A stretch of DNA of 64,000 nucleotides from Crotophaga sulcirostris (GCA_013397455.1 VYZB01000055.1:916978-980977); one strand, 5' to 3'. Shown: positions 49,814-61,767, counted from the first letter of the stretch. The notes: generated by a model not told the origin, from the sequence alone. Numbers and translations: made by a program.

Positions 49814-51602
49814 CATCTCCTAATTCATTTTTTACCAGGGAAAAATCCGTTGAAGTTTTACCACATTACTGGAGTGGAATCCTTAATTAAGATTTGCAAA
49901 TTATTTTTATACCCCCAAGCAATGCAACACTGTGAAAAAACATCCCTTATGTCTGAACTCCTTCAGTAGTGCAGAGAAAAATGAATTGCTTTTGGAATAA
50001 TTTGCTCCTTAGCAAATTCCTTCTTTAAAGTAAATAGTAAAAGGCAGAATTTAAATTTCACCTGCTTTTTTAACCACAGAAACATTAAAGGATATTTAGC
50101 TGGACCATTTAAAAAAACGCCAGAGTCTTTCCATTTTAGCTTTACCTTTACTGTGAACAGTGTCCACTGCAGCAGAAGACAACTTGTTAAAGTGGAAAAT
50201 CCTTCTCAGCACTGGAGCTTCAGAAAGCACCGTGCTTTGAAATAATATCCTCAATTATGTTTTACAGCTGCAAGTTAAACGGGATTGCAGATAACAGGTA
50301 CTGCCAGTCAGCCAAGCCGAAGGACAGGCTGATTTAAAATAACTCTCAACAGTAACCTGCAGAGATCAGGCTGCTGCTAGGAAGATATTCCTGGAGGCAT
50401 CGGGTTTTCCTTTTGAAGTACTTTTGAATTACCAGCTAATAGGGCAGCTTTCTTGCATCCCTCCTTTATAACGAGATCCAAGCAAATGAGAAAATGGGAG
50501 ACAATGACAAATGACATTCAACTTCGCCATCTATTTCTTATTATTAAAAAATGGGTTTAGTGAATGCCTCCGGGGTTCCATGTTCTGCGGGGCAGATTTC
50601 TGCTCTACATCACACCAATGTAAAACTGAAATAATGTCAGTGAAGGCCATGGAAATATTTGGGCATTACACACACACAATTTTGAGCATAAGGGATCAAA
50701 ACTGATGGAACTACCAGAAGAGCCAAGGAGACGTTTTGCAGTTCATTAATGGGCCAGGGGAGCATAGCTGTATGCATTATCTGGAAAGGTGGTGTCTGAA
50801 CAAGTTTGGCTTCATCACCTGCAGGCTGGAGGCTCTCTTTTTAAGGCAGATGATACAAAACTATAAACTACACCTGAATATATTTTACAACTAGCTTTAT
50901 AAAAAAAAAAAATGGTTTCTTTCTTTTCTAAGATAACATTTTAGATTTCCAATAAGGATACATATACGATTCCTAAATTATATTGTAAGTAACATTTCAT
51001 CTTGGTGACAAAAGCCATAATCCAGGTAATTTGCTGCTAATCCCAGCTCAACTAAGCAACCTGTTGTTGAGTTTAGTTGCTCTAAGAGTTCATATCCATA
51101 AACCTTATCTGCGGTTTACTTCCTCTTCTCATGAAATGGCTTGGATTTTTATTTATACTGGGAAACTTATGGAGAGGTAAAAACTATTGTCTGCGTGGAT
51201 ACAGAGTCTGGAAAGGAACACTGATGTTTTATATTAATGCTGTCTCACATTTACATGCCAAGTCCTATTCTAAGTGAACTAAATGCCTCTATAATTGCCT
51301 TAAAACCCTGCTTGACACTCTTGTAACCAGGAGTTAACAGTCCTGACTCTACTGTTTGCTTCTAAAATTAAAGCATAATAGAATATCTTCTTTTCCAGGG
51401 CTTGCCCTTGTGATATGTACCTGGGCAGATGAAGAACTTCCAGATCTGAAAGAAGATGAGCAAATGAGTATTAAGCACCTCTATATAATGCAAGCTTGTG
51501 GCAGGGACAGTTCTTCAATTAGCCATCACAGTTCTGACCTGGAAAACTTCTGTGAATTTGTGAATTTCTTTTCATTCTGCCTTCAGCCTGCAATGCACTG
51601 CA
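49814..51602. other. Intergenic DNA, no confident elements
   Basis: No gene recognised. 50595-50640 ('ttctgctctacatcacac', 'caatgtaaaactgaaataa') faintly resembles an ancient amniote repeat, but too little is preserved. Confidence 0.45.
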
Positions 51603-51747
51603 GTCTCCATCCTGGGAGGGGTTCAAAAAAACGTGCAGGCATGGCTCTTCAGGACCTGGTTTAGTAGGCACAGTGAGGTTGGGCTGATGGTTGGACTGGA
51701 TGAGCTTAGAGGTCTTTTCCAACCTCAATGATTCTATGATTCTATAA
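51603..51747 (+). mobile_element. CR1 LINE 3' fragment (subfamily B)
   Basis: Sense orientation. 'gtctccatcctgggagggg', 'ggctcttcaggacctggttt' and 'ggactggatgagcttagagg' are followed by the perfect end ATGATTCTATGATTCTATA. About 145 bp. Confidence 0.94.
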
Positions 51748-53340
51748 AGCAAACATTTCAAAACACAAATATTTTTTTTCTTCCTTCATTCTTTGAGACT
51801 CACTTTCCTTTCAAGGTATTTCATAGTCATCAAAATAAAAACAAAAGCAGCTGTGTTTGGGTTAAGCTCACCACTCAGCTCACCTCAGGTCAGACTGATG
51901 CTGCAGTCAGGACAGATTTTACATTTTAGAAGCAAGGACCGAGTCTCTCTCTACACTCATACACTGTGAGGCACACAGCAATGGAGTTAAATTGTAATGA
52001 TTTCAGTAAAGCAACCCCCTGGAATAAGAAAACATTCTGGGAAACGAAACAAGCTGATGCATCAGAAAGTTTCTTCTTCCTTCATTTCAATGAATTCAGG
52101 TAAATGTAAACCTGAATGCAGCCTAAAATCTCTTTCATCGTAGGCACACATTCAACTTTTTATCAGTTTTGTGTAACACAGAGTGTTTCCTTCCCTTGAC
52201 AACAGCTCCTCACTGATCTCTCTGGGTCACATAAATCTCCATAAAGGAAGATGAAACATGCTGCTTGGCCTATATATAATTAAAAAGCCACTGGATTGAC
52301 CTTACTTCAAAATCAACACTGAAAAATCATTTTCCTCACTGAAGGATTAAACATGCTAACACAGAGTGTGAAGATTTATTTCTCCTCACAGCCACCCCCT
52401 TCCTTAAAACGCCCACGGCATCCTGAGCATCTGCACCCCAGAAAGAGGAGCTGCAGGGCACAGGGCACCCACTCCTCTTGGAGCTGAGGTCCTAGGGAAG
52501 TGCACCAGAAAAGGTGCACGTGCAAGTTGGCATTTCAACCTTGCTGACTACCTACTGCGTTCTGTTTAAGGATTTATAAATACATAAGTTCGCCAGAAAA
52601 TGAAAAAAATCCTGTATCAAGTGAGTTTCCCAAAACTGGAATTGGATTGGACTTGATACCAATAAAACCACGTTTCTGAGCATGCTGTAACCTTGTTAAG
52701 AAAGAACAAAGCCAAGTGCTATAAAAACACCTCAGAAAGCCAAGCACACTATTTACCAGCCTTGCACCACACCAGTGTTTTCAGACACCAGTCATTTTTC
52801 TTGATTTACCAAGAATCCCCAGTTGTTTCTGCCACTCCACAATTACTTGCTCCTGGCCAATTTTTCTCTCTCTTCTGGACCACAATCTGCAGCATCCCCT
52901 GACTGTAACTTTGCTGCATAGCCTTGGGCCAGTTATGAAACCATTCGATTGTTGCACTGAGAGATAAATGATTCTTCGGTACCAAGGAGCAGAAGGGCTT
53001 GGGGAAGGTTGCCCAGCTAAAGAAAAACAAGTATCCATAGCTTCCAGAAGTTACAAGACAAAGGTTGTGGTTTTCTTACACAGGGCAATTAAAGGCACTC
53101 TGGGAGAGGTTCAGCTCTGGAGTGCTCTCTCCCATTGCCAGCTTCATCTTACACAAGTGCAGGCACAAAGCAGGAATTCTGTCCCTGGAACAGAAGAGAT
53201 GCTGCCAGCCATTCCTTTTTATATATTTTTTTTCCAAATTAAATAATCTAAAATGGCCTTTGCAATGTAAGAGTGTCAGTGAGCTCCTTTCGCAAAGGAG
53301 AGGTGGAAAGTTTACTCGATTATTTTGACACACAGAAAAA
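51748..53340. other. Unannotated intergenic sequence
   Basis: No gene or repeat recognised. Confidence 0.5.
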
Positions 53341-53602
53341 TCATAGAATCAGTCACAGTATCACAAGGTTGGAAAGGACCTCTCAGATCATCAAGTCCAA
53401 CCTATAACCCAACACCAACACCAACTCAGCACCTAAACCATGGCACTGAGTGCCTCATCCAATCTCCTCTTAAACACCTTCAGGGTTGGCAACTCCACCA
53501 CCTCCCTGGGCAGCGCATTCCAATGGCCAATCACCCTTTCAGGGAAGAACTTTTTCCTAATACCAAGCCCAAACTTTCCCTGACGGAGTTTGAGTCCAAG
53601 CT
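53341..53602 (-). mobile_element. CR1 LINE fragment (subfamily C)
   Basis: It starts TCATAGAATCAGTCACAGTA and continues 'tcacaaggttggaaaggacc', 'gccatggcactgagtgcctc' and 'gcgcattccaatggccaatc'. It extends further than the copy at 15871, to 'ctgacggagtttgagtcc'. Its 5'-truncated end abuts the sense CR1 stub at 53603. Confidence 0.93.
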
Positions 53603-53668
53603 GTTGGGCTGACAGTTGGGATTGATGACATTAGAGGTCTTTTCCAACCTTAATGATTCTGTGACTCT
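53603..53668 (+). mobile_element. CR1 LINE 3'-end stub (subfamily B-like)
   Basis: 'gttgggctgacagttggga', then 'cattagaggtcttttccaac' and 'cttaatgattctgtgactct'. This is the last ~65 bp of a sense CR1. It lies head-to-head with the preceding minus-strand copy. Confidence 0.88.
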
Positions 53669-55315
53669 AATTGCACAACTCTTGCCCCCTCGGCCCCTCC
53701 CATGCTGCTTTATGAAGGGCACAGGTGAGTGCACACACACCTCTCTCTGTGAGCACTGCTGGGCTCATCTCTGGTGGAGGTGCTGAGCACAGCACCAGGA
53801 AATCATAACTAGCAAATACAGAAGTTAAAGCCAGTAATCCCTCTGTGTACAAGGAGCATCTGGGTGAAATTAATCACCTGGACAAGGAATCAACAGCATC
53901 TGCCAGTGCCCTGTGTCAAACCAGGGTATGAAATAAGAAGAACCTGTGAACAAAACAAGGCAGCAGAGGAGCAGGCTGGCTTAATGCAATCTGGGTAACA
54001 TTTTACTGAGAGAGCAATCTGCATAGCAAAGATTACAGTGAATTAATCTTGTTTTCTAAATATATTTAGTGTTTGTACACATTGTTCCGTTTACACTGGG
54101 AATGCGCACTGTGTACCTGCAGAGCTTGAAATGGTTCTGCTGACCCTCAGGAAAGCCAGCTGCAGGGAATGATTTCATACGAACATACCACTCACAAAAG
54201 AATAAGAGATGCTAAGGATTTAAAGCAATTCCATATAAGCAAAACAAAACACTGCCTTTTGAAGGGCAGCATAGAAGGCTCTCTTTTCAGCTGCTGAAAT
54301 GAAATGTCTTTTTTCACATCAGTACACAGCATACAGTAGCAACCACATAAAAGCTCCCTAAGCTTTGAAATGGTGTATTTAAGCTAATTGTTTTATGTGC
54401 TAAAAGAAACAGAAAAGGTAGTAAAAATTGTGTCCTTTCTTTTTATCTTTTCTCCACTAGAATACTTAATGTCTTTTCTTCCATGATTACCTAAAATGAG
54501 TTCATCTGTTTAAAAAATTTCACTGAAATATGCATTTACCTCTTGCCATTCCTTTTCTACCCCCCTCCTTTTAAGCTGTAAAATCATGTTCTGAAACCAC
54601 TAAGAGTAGTGTGACATCTGTGAAATGATGTATTTTATTTTTAATGCATGCACTCAGCTGCAGATCTGACTTTGAAGTACTTAATTCTGAAACATCTAAA
54701 ATAATCCTATGTCCCAGAGAAATGGCACTAAAGCATCCAGGACTACGTCTTTCTTTATGAAAAAGGCAGGCTAAGAAACAGACCAGACAATCCTTTTCCC
54801 TTCTACTTTATCACCAGCTTTCCTGTCCCCCTCAAAACTACAGATTAATTTTGCTCCACGCTTTCCCCAGTGCCCACGTGGACCTGGAAAGGAAGCCAAA
54901 AGAGAGGATGAGAGGTTTAGGAGGAGCTCTCTCAAACAGCAGATAAATTAATGGGATGCAAAGTGGAAAGGCCAGGCAAAGAGCTGTAACCTAAGATGAA
55001 CACACGTGGTAAGCGGAAGGCTGGGTTGTAGGCTGTCAAGACAGTTTGGTGTTTAACCAACTAATTTCTCATTTCTCATCCTGCTCATTTCCAGTCACTG
55101 TTAATTTCTGGGACAAGCTACATAAGCCCTTTTACAGCCCACAGTTTGATCCTAGGGCTGTTCCAGCATCTGCACCACACACAGCAATGTCACATGGAAA
55201 AGTCGAGGAGAGGTTGCTGCTTTGATGCAACGCCCATCTTTGAGCTCTAGAGGTGAGAAGGGAACAAGTCTTAAGCCCCAGACATTCACCCCCATAACAA
55301 AAATGTTAGGCTTGT
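53669..55315. other. Unannotated intergenic sequence
   Basis: No gene or dispersed repeat recognised. Confidence 0.5.
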
Positions 55316-55387
55316 GGGGTCTCAGTGCCTATTTTTGGGTCTCAGTTCCCTTTTTTTGGGTCTCCAGTCTTGTTTTGGGGCCCAGAG
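55316..55387. repeat. Short minisatellite, ~20-bp period, with regularly spaced G-tracts
   Basis: GGGTCTCAGTGCCTATTTTT-like units begin at 55317, 55337 and 55358, with a final GGGG at 55377. That makes three to four imperfect copies. The C/T-rich arm and G3-4 tracts alternate with a 20-21 bp step. Confidence 0.82.
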
Positions 55388-57595
55388 ACCACCCAAAACA
55401 CTTTCTCTGAGCTGTGGCAGTGTGTCCAAAACATCTCCATAAACAGAATTGGAAAAAACATATGGTTTTCCTCATGCAGTACAGTCCTTTTTGGTCCTGA
55501 GCACTGAAACCATCTGCTCCCCATTACCAACTTCTTGCTTTGCCTGTTGAACACCTGTACCATCTTAGCAGCAGGGACAGTAGGAAAAGCTGTTCCACCT
55601 CACAACCCAGAGTGGAGACGGAGCCATCCAGAGTGGCGCCCTGCGCATTTGACAGGCTCTTATATACTGGTGATTCACTTAATCAGGTCTCACAAAGCAG
55701 CAAATTAAACCCCTGGCTATTAGCAACAATGACTGCTTTTTAATAGGGATAGTAATTCTGCCCAAGCTGGCTCAATCAGTCCCTACAACGTCCCTCTGGC
55801 TGTAGATTGCAGTCACTCTCACGTACAAACACACGCACTCTCGCTTTGTCTCTCCAAGGCTTTTTAAATAAAATTAACACCCTTGCCAACTGATTCCTTG
55901 ACTCTGCCAAGCAAACAGAATGACTCCAGGCATTAAAGTCTCTGAGCCATTCGTGCTCAGAATAGCAACTTCAGCATCTATTACACTAAAAAATAAAATC
56001 CTACGGTATCCCCAAATTCGGGGAATTATTGAAAGTTTATTTTCTTCTAATAAGCATATAAATCAAAACAGAACTGCAGGGTCGGATGCTAAAAGCCTGG
56101 TTATTGATGAAGGCACTCCTAGAATATTTTGCTAATGGCTCAGACTTGATTAATATATAAAAAAGATCCTATTGATTTTGCTTAAAAAACATTTTAGAAG
56201 TGCTCAACACGCTGGCAGCAGAAATACACGCTGACAAGCACAGAAAAACTGCCATTTAAATAAGGAATAAAGAGAGCCAGCCAGGTAGAGACATTGGAAG
56301 GAGATAAATTATGAAGTTTTTGTCAATCTCATGGAAGCAGCACCAGCACTGGAGGCAGAGTGAGGGCCAGACTGTGGTAGCGCACTACTAGGGACTACAG
56401 ATCACAAACCCAAACACAAGACAGAAAATATTCAGCTTAAAAAGCAAGAGACACATTTCTACCAGCACTTTCCCCACGAACAACATGCATTAAAATGAGA
56501 CAGATCTTTCAGTCTGCATCGCAGATATTTTAAATAGTAAATCACAGAGACATGCAAACTTTCTGGCCAGAGTAGCATAAAATTCTTAGTAGCTACCCTT
56601 CATCTCAGCTGGGTGCTTGGTACCAACTCTTCTGCTGGTCTCAGAAACACTGTATGCACACTTTTCCTCTTACTCTATACAGCCCTTAACTTTGAGATAT
56701 CATGACTTCAGTCATGAAGATTCAAGATCACAGGATACTTTTTTCTGGAAAAATGATGTTTTTCTGTGCATATAGCACAATTCTGAAGTCTGCTATCACC
56801 AGGACATGCACGTTAAAAAGAATAAAGAATTTAAAATGAGTATTTCCCTAGGTTCGCATAGGAACACAACATTTGCTTCCAGATCTGGATAATTTCAAGA
56901 TACTGGGTTAAACACTTATTAAAACGTATCTAAAAAAGACACTCCTGGATTTTTCAGTGGTTTCCTGGTTACTGTTCACTGCGACCAAAGTCCAGAGGTA
57001 CCTAGGAAAGAGCATGCAAGTGAGGCCAAGTAGGAAAGACATGGGGAGCAGCCAGAGGTGTCTGAATGTTTGAAAAGATACCTCAGTTGTTTTGGGCTGG
57101 AATGAGGCTGACACTCCTCATTTGTCATAAGGTAAGTTTTATTGTGTAATTTGTTCATAAACTGATGCATTCTTTACACTGCCTTTTAAGATCAGCTGTC
57201 TGCTATAGCTCTGTGTCCTACCTGGCCACTTCCAACTACAACCAAACACACCTCCCACCTTGCATGTGAAACAGCTTCTGTAGTTCAGTACAAGTTATGC
57301 AGAGAGAAGTTAATCATTAATTTGAGATAAAGAGGTCCTGTCTTTAACTCTGGAGGTGACAGAATCCAGCCTTTAGGGAAGACGAGAGGAACCCCAGGGG
57401 AAAAAAATTCTAGCTAGAGCTGGTGGAAGTCCTTCTACTTGAGACAAAACAAAAGCATTGAGGGAAGTGGCATTTGTAAAGCAAAAGACACCTCCAGTCT
57501 TTAGAAACACTACTTACACATTTTACACAGACTTCTGAAGGTATACAACCACATGCTTTCGTTCCTCCTCCTTCTCTCCTTATGTTTTCTTTTTC
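55388..57595. other. Unannotated intergenic sequence
   Basis: No gene or dispersed repeat recognised. Confidence 0.5.
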
Positions 57596-57776
57596 GAGTG
57601 GTGAAGCACTGGCAGAGGCTGCCCAGGGAAGAGGTAAAGTCCCCATCCCTGGAGGGGTTCAAAAAGCGTGGAGCTGTGGCACTTTGGGACGTGCTTTAGT
57701 AGGCACAGTGGTGTTGGGCTGAGAGTTGGACTGGATGATCTTAGAGGTCCTTTCCAAACTTAATTATTCTATGATC
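57596..57776 (+). mobile_element. CR1 LINE 3' fragment (subfamily B)
   Basis: Sense orientation. 'gagtggtgaagcactggcag', 'ccatccctggaggggttcaa', 'gttggactggatgatcttag' and the end 'cttaattattctatgatcc'. About 180 bp. Confidence 0.93.
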
Positions 57777-59824
57777 CACAATTCTTTCCAAATGCATTAG
57801 GACTTGCAGCCTAACCCAAACCTGCTGATGCCAACAGGATGCTTTCTTTCAATTGCCATTTCATTTCTGTTGAGTGACGAGACTATGGAACAGATCTTGT
57901 CTTCTCAGGATCACAGAGCTGTTAGCAATAATTACAACAGGCCAGCAGCAAGCTAACCTAAAAGCTGATGAAAATATAATTCTTTTGAAATTAAACGTAA
58001 AAGGAGGTCTTACATGAAATAGCAAGAAAGCCATGGTGAGCATTAAACAAACAGATGAGATAAAAAATGTGCTAGACACGTATAACACTGTATATAAATG
58101 TACTCTATTAATAGAAGGATTCCTCAATTGCACTAATTTTTAAAGAAACAAATCCCTGTAGATGAAACAGACAGACTAATAGAATTATAGCTATTGTGGT
58201 ATTTATAAAAATGGAGAAAGATAAATAAAATGAGAACTTTATCTAGAAGACCACTGGGATAACATAAATTAGGTTCTTGCAAAAAATACAGATTTAAACA
58301 AAAAGAGAAGCTGTGTTTCAATCAGAATCTTTGATCATTCAAGATAAGTATACCAGAAAATGAAATTTTCTGCTTTATTTGATTTCTTTAGGAAATAAAC
58401 TCTTTCTTCTCTATTTCTCTCCAAAGTAAAAAAAAATACCCAAAAAAACAAGAGAAACTAAAACCTCCTACTGTTCTCTTACTGAACACAACTCTCTTCT
58501 CCCATTTCTGAAATCAAATTTCTTACAATGATTACCCCATTGTACACTAAACATGCTGCCACTACAGTGATATCAGTTTGCTTGTGATATTTTCAATGTT
58601 TCCCTTAAAGTTCTTTGTAAGAATATTTAAAAGAAGAAAACTATCTCTTTACTGAACAATAAAACATAAACTCTATTCTTCCTCTAAACAAAAGTTTCAT
58701 TGATCTTACACAGACTTCAGTTTCTAATTTTACAGAAAACAAAAAAAACCCTACAGATGTCTGGAAAGGTATCCTGCAATAAGGAACTTCAGAATATTTA
58801 TTTCATTTCTTAGATTGAAAGTAAGGTTAGAACTTGATCTTTGCATATACCAGCACACAGAAACTGGTTTTCTGTAAGGTGCAGACAAAGACATCAAACG
58901 CAGCATGTGGAGATACAAGTCGAGTTGGGAATAAAACACAAAAATTTCTAAGCAACAGAGGTAATTAGCTGTAACTTACCATAGAAAGTAGCATGTTCAT
59001 TAACACAGTAATTAAATTAAGAGTTCACATCTCTCTGTAAAAGCACAAACTCTTGGCTTTACTACATTCAGGCACTTAGAGTAAGACAGTCAGGTCCCTG
59101 TACTCCAGAAGCAAAACCCCTAGGAGGTATAAGAAGCCACAGGAGGCCCCTTGGCCAGCAGCACCATCCAACTGGACCAGCAGCCAGTCCATTCCTCTCT
59201 GGTGCCACTGCAGTGATAATTTCAAAAGCAGGGCTTTCCCTCAGTCATTACTCACATGTTTAAACTGCTCTTCATTATGACAAGTGGAAAAACAGAGCCA
59301 GTGATAACTTGAATGGGGCCACACAGGGATGTCCTTCTGGGACAGTCCATTACACAAATGGCAACAAATTGCTTTTTAACATCCTCAAGCCACTGTATTT
59401 TAGTAATTTTGAATATCCCAAGGGAGGCAGTGGTGAGAAATCATCAGTGCAATGAAATTTTCTCGACTACATGAACTGTGGGCAAGGATCCCTGACAGAG
59501 GAGCCCTCTGTTGCCCATAGAGCTTCTAGTGAGGACCAAACCAGTCGAAGTCCAGAAGCACAGCAGCTTTCTACCAATCCATGGTAGACAACTTAAGAAA
59601 TACACAGCTGGCAAAAGCCAATTCCACAAACCCTGTGAGAAAGTTAAAAGTTAACTATACGTTATGGACTGTCATCAACTGGGACACTGTACCAGACTAA
59701 GATATGTACACCTGCAATGATGACTGCACTCTTTCAGAGCCCATGTTATCTAACAGTTATCTTCCAGGATTGTTTGTACTTAAAACTCTTCACTTACATA
59801 GATATTTCACACTTAACTTAAAAT
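57777..59824. other. Intergenic DNA downstream of TRUB1
   Basis: AT-rich, with no gene or repeat recognised. Confidence 0.5.
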
Positions 59825-60026
59825 ATTCTTCACTGGGAGGATGGTCAGTCACTTGGGACAGGGTCCCCAGGGCCATGGTGAGGGCACCAAGCCTGTCAGA
59901 GTTCGAGGAGAACGTGGACAACGCTCTTAGTCATACGGTTTAGTTTTAGGTAGTCCTGCAAGGAGCAGGGATTTGGATTTCATGATCCTTATGGGTCCTT
60001 TCCAACTTGATATGTTCTATGACTAT
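59825..60026 (+). mobile_element. CR1 LINE 3' fragment (subfamily F), just beyond the TRUB1 3' end
   Basis: 'cactgggaggatggtcagtc', 'cagagttcgaggagaacgtg', 'gacaacgctcttagtcatac' and 'atccttatgggtcctttcca' lead to a decayed terminus 'atgttctatgactat'. It is a CR1 type not represented elsewhere in the window. It is inserted opposite to TRUB1 transcription, about 225 bp past the putative polyadenylation signal. Confidence 0.85.
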
Positions 60027-60254
60027 ATTAACATTGACATTTAATGTGTTCTGGATAACATTTGACTCAAAGAACAATCTGCACAGAAAAAACTACAGTA
60101 AAATGGACATTTTCTGAAATGGATTTCAAAAAAGCAAACTCCAACACTACATTCTTGTATCCTTCAGGCTATCACAGTCTTGTCACCACAGTATTTTAGG
60201 GTTTGATTGGCAGCTATAAAGATAAAAAGGTATTTTTGAAGCACATTTATCAAA

Positions 60255-60583
60255 CAAAGTTTTAAATTTTTTTTATTGAGGAATTAGCAACAACAACTGT
60301 ATGGCGCCCTGTAAATTCTTTAAAAAAATGTATGAAGATCTGACATTACTGGCAGACTCATTTACAGTGTGCAAGAAGGAAGAATATAAAAAGATCAGGA
60401 AACAGCAAGCACTGGATATTTTCAGTGCATGTTACAACCCGAGAAAACAAAAGAACCATTTTTCTTGCACTGCGGTTTGTCACCCTCTGAGTACAGACTT
60501 GTAAATTTACACAGGAGGCAAGACAATCCCAATCCAATCTGAAAATATCTCAATCATTCAGTCTTTTTCCTTGACCCAACTTA
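60255..60583 (-). other. TRUB1: Putative TRUB1 3' UTR
   Basis: The sequence downstream of the TRUB1 stop codon on the minus strand runs to the first canonical AATAAA (plus-strand TTTATT at 60272-60277). Cleavage would fall about 10-20 bases beyond that. No earlier AATAAA exists after the stop. Longer isoforms using weaker signals are possible. The exact end cannot be fixed without RNA data. Confidence 0.5.
60272..60277 (-). terminator. TRUB1: Candidate polyadenylation signal AATAAA of TRUB1
   Basis: A canonical hexamer on the minus strand about 307-312 bases after the stop codon, and the first one after the stop. It sits beside a run of A on that strand. Confidence 0.5.
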
Positions 60584-60798
60584 TCACTTATCTTCACAGC
60601 TCACAGCAGTTTCACCAGGATGCTCTGTCTTCAATTTTTTATGAGATGGCTCTCCTGGGAGAAGAGACATGCAATGCTCTAAGGATCGTGCAATTTCATC
60701 AATTGTCCATTTGTCTTCATAAAGGGCATGCTCCTCCAGTGTAAACGGCCCCTGTTTGGTCCTGGTCAGCTCTTGCATAGTGGCACAGGTAGAGAGTT
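60584..60798 (-). CDS. TRUB1: TRUB1 last coding exon (C-terminal part of tRNA pseudouridine synthase)
   Basis: The acceptor (minus ...tactgtAG at 60799-60800) is followed by A-CTC-TCT. Its first two bases complete the Glu codon begun in the preceding exon. The exon encodes the end of the TruB catalytic fold and its C-terminal tail: [18 protein letters not shown], then [15 protein letters not shown], then a charged, Lys/Glu-rich tail ending in SCEDK and a TGA at 60584-60586, immediately followed by TAA. The LTRTKQGPF stretch corresponds to the LRRLAVSKYPV-type segment of bacterial TruB, a conserved strand near the active site. TRUB1 isomerises uridine to pseudouridine at position 55 of tRNAs and at similar stem-loops in mRNAs. 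The ATG at 60778 is internal, not a start. The tail seems shorter than I recall for mammalian TRUB1. Confidence 0.95.
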
Positions 60799-61767
60799 CT
60801 ACAGTAAAGGAGAAAAAAGCATTTAGAAAAAGTTCATTTACCTATTTGCAGCTCACTTAAAATGTATTTTTACATGTAAGATTTACATTATTCTGCTTTG
60901 TTTGCGAAGGAAGTTAATAAAGATTTATCACTCATTTATATCTTCTTAAATTTGAGCCAAGGAATTCCACTGAATCAAACAGGTCTCCAGCATAGTAAAG
61001 AGTTCAAAATCTGAAAATTGTCACAAGGCTTTCCAGATTAAAAAGGAATGAAAAGACAAGAAACAATGACCTAAGGCATGAGCCAATATGCCCAGAAAGT
61101 AGTAACAGAAAGAGAATCTTTGACTTGCCTAAGCACAAATAACAACATAGAAATTAATAGGGTTGGCTCACATAATTTGCTTACTTGATCTGCAAATGTA
61201 TCATGAAAAAAAATATTAAATGGATTATCTGTTCTTCATCATGCAGTTTGATAGATACAGAGCACAAGACAAACAACCCTGTGGGAAAGCAAAACCACTC
61301 ATAGTTCAGGTAAGGGAGAACGAAAACAGTAGGCAAAAACACCACAAATGTAGAAGTCTTTCCAGCAGATAGGGTTTATTATGTGCATGGTAATGTTCTG
61401 TGCAATCTGTTTCCAAAATGTGATGAATAACGTTTAAAAAGACAGTATCTTTCTTCTTCTCACCCTTAATCTGAGTTAGCTTTAACATATGGAGGAGAGA
61501 AAAAAAAAAATCATCCTCTCTTGCCTTGTATTATCTTGCTCAGTGCTATTACTTGCTCCATTTTTATCCCCCAGCACCCAAGGTCCTCTGGCATTTATTT
61601 AGCCTTCATTCCCCCACAGTCCCAAGGAAAATACCTTGTTATATAAAAGCAAGTGATAGCACCACAATTCTGCAAAATAACGCACAGCAGATACACAAAA
61701 TGCCATTTTTTTCCCCATAAACAGACACATTCATTCATTAAACTGTTGGGTTTTTTTTCATGCCTAC
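60799..61767 (-). other. TRUB1: TRUB1 last intron
   Basis: 969 bp, GT (61766-61767) to AG (60799-60800), phase 1. No repeat or nested gene recognised. Confidence 0.9.
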
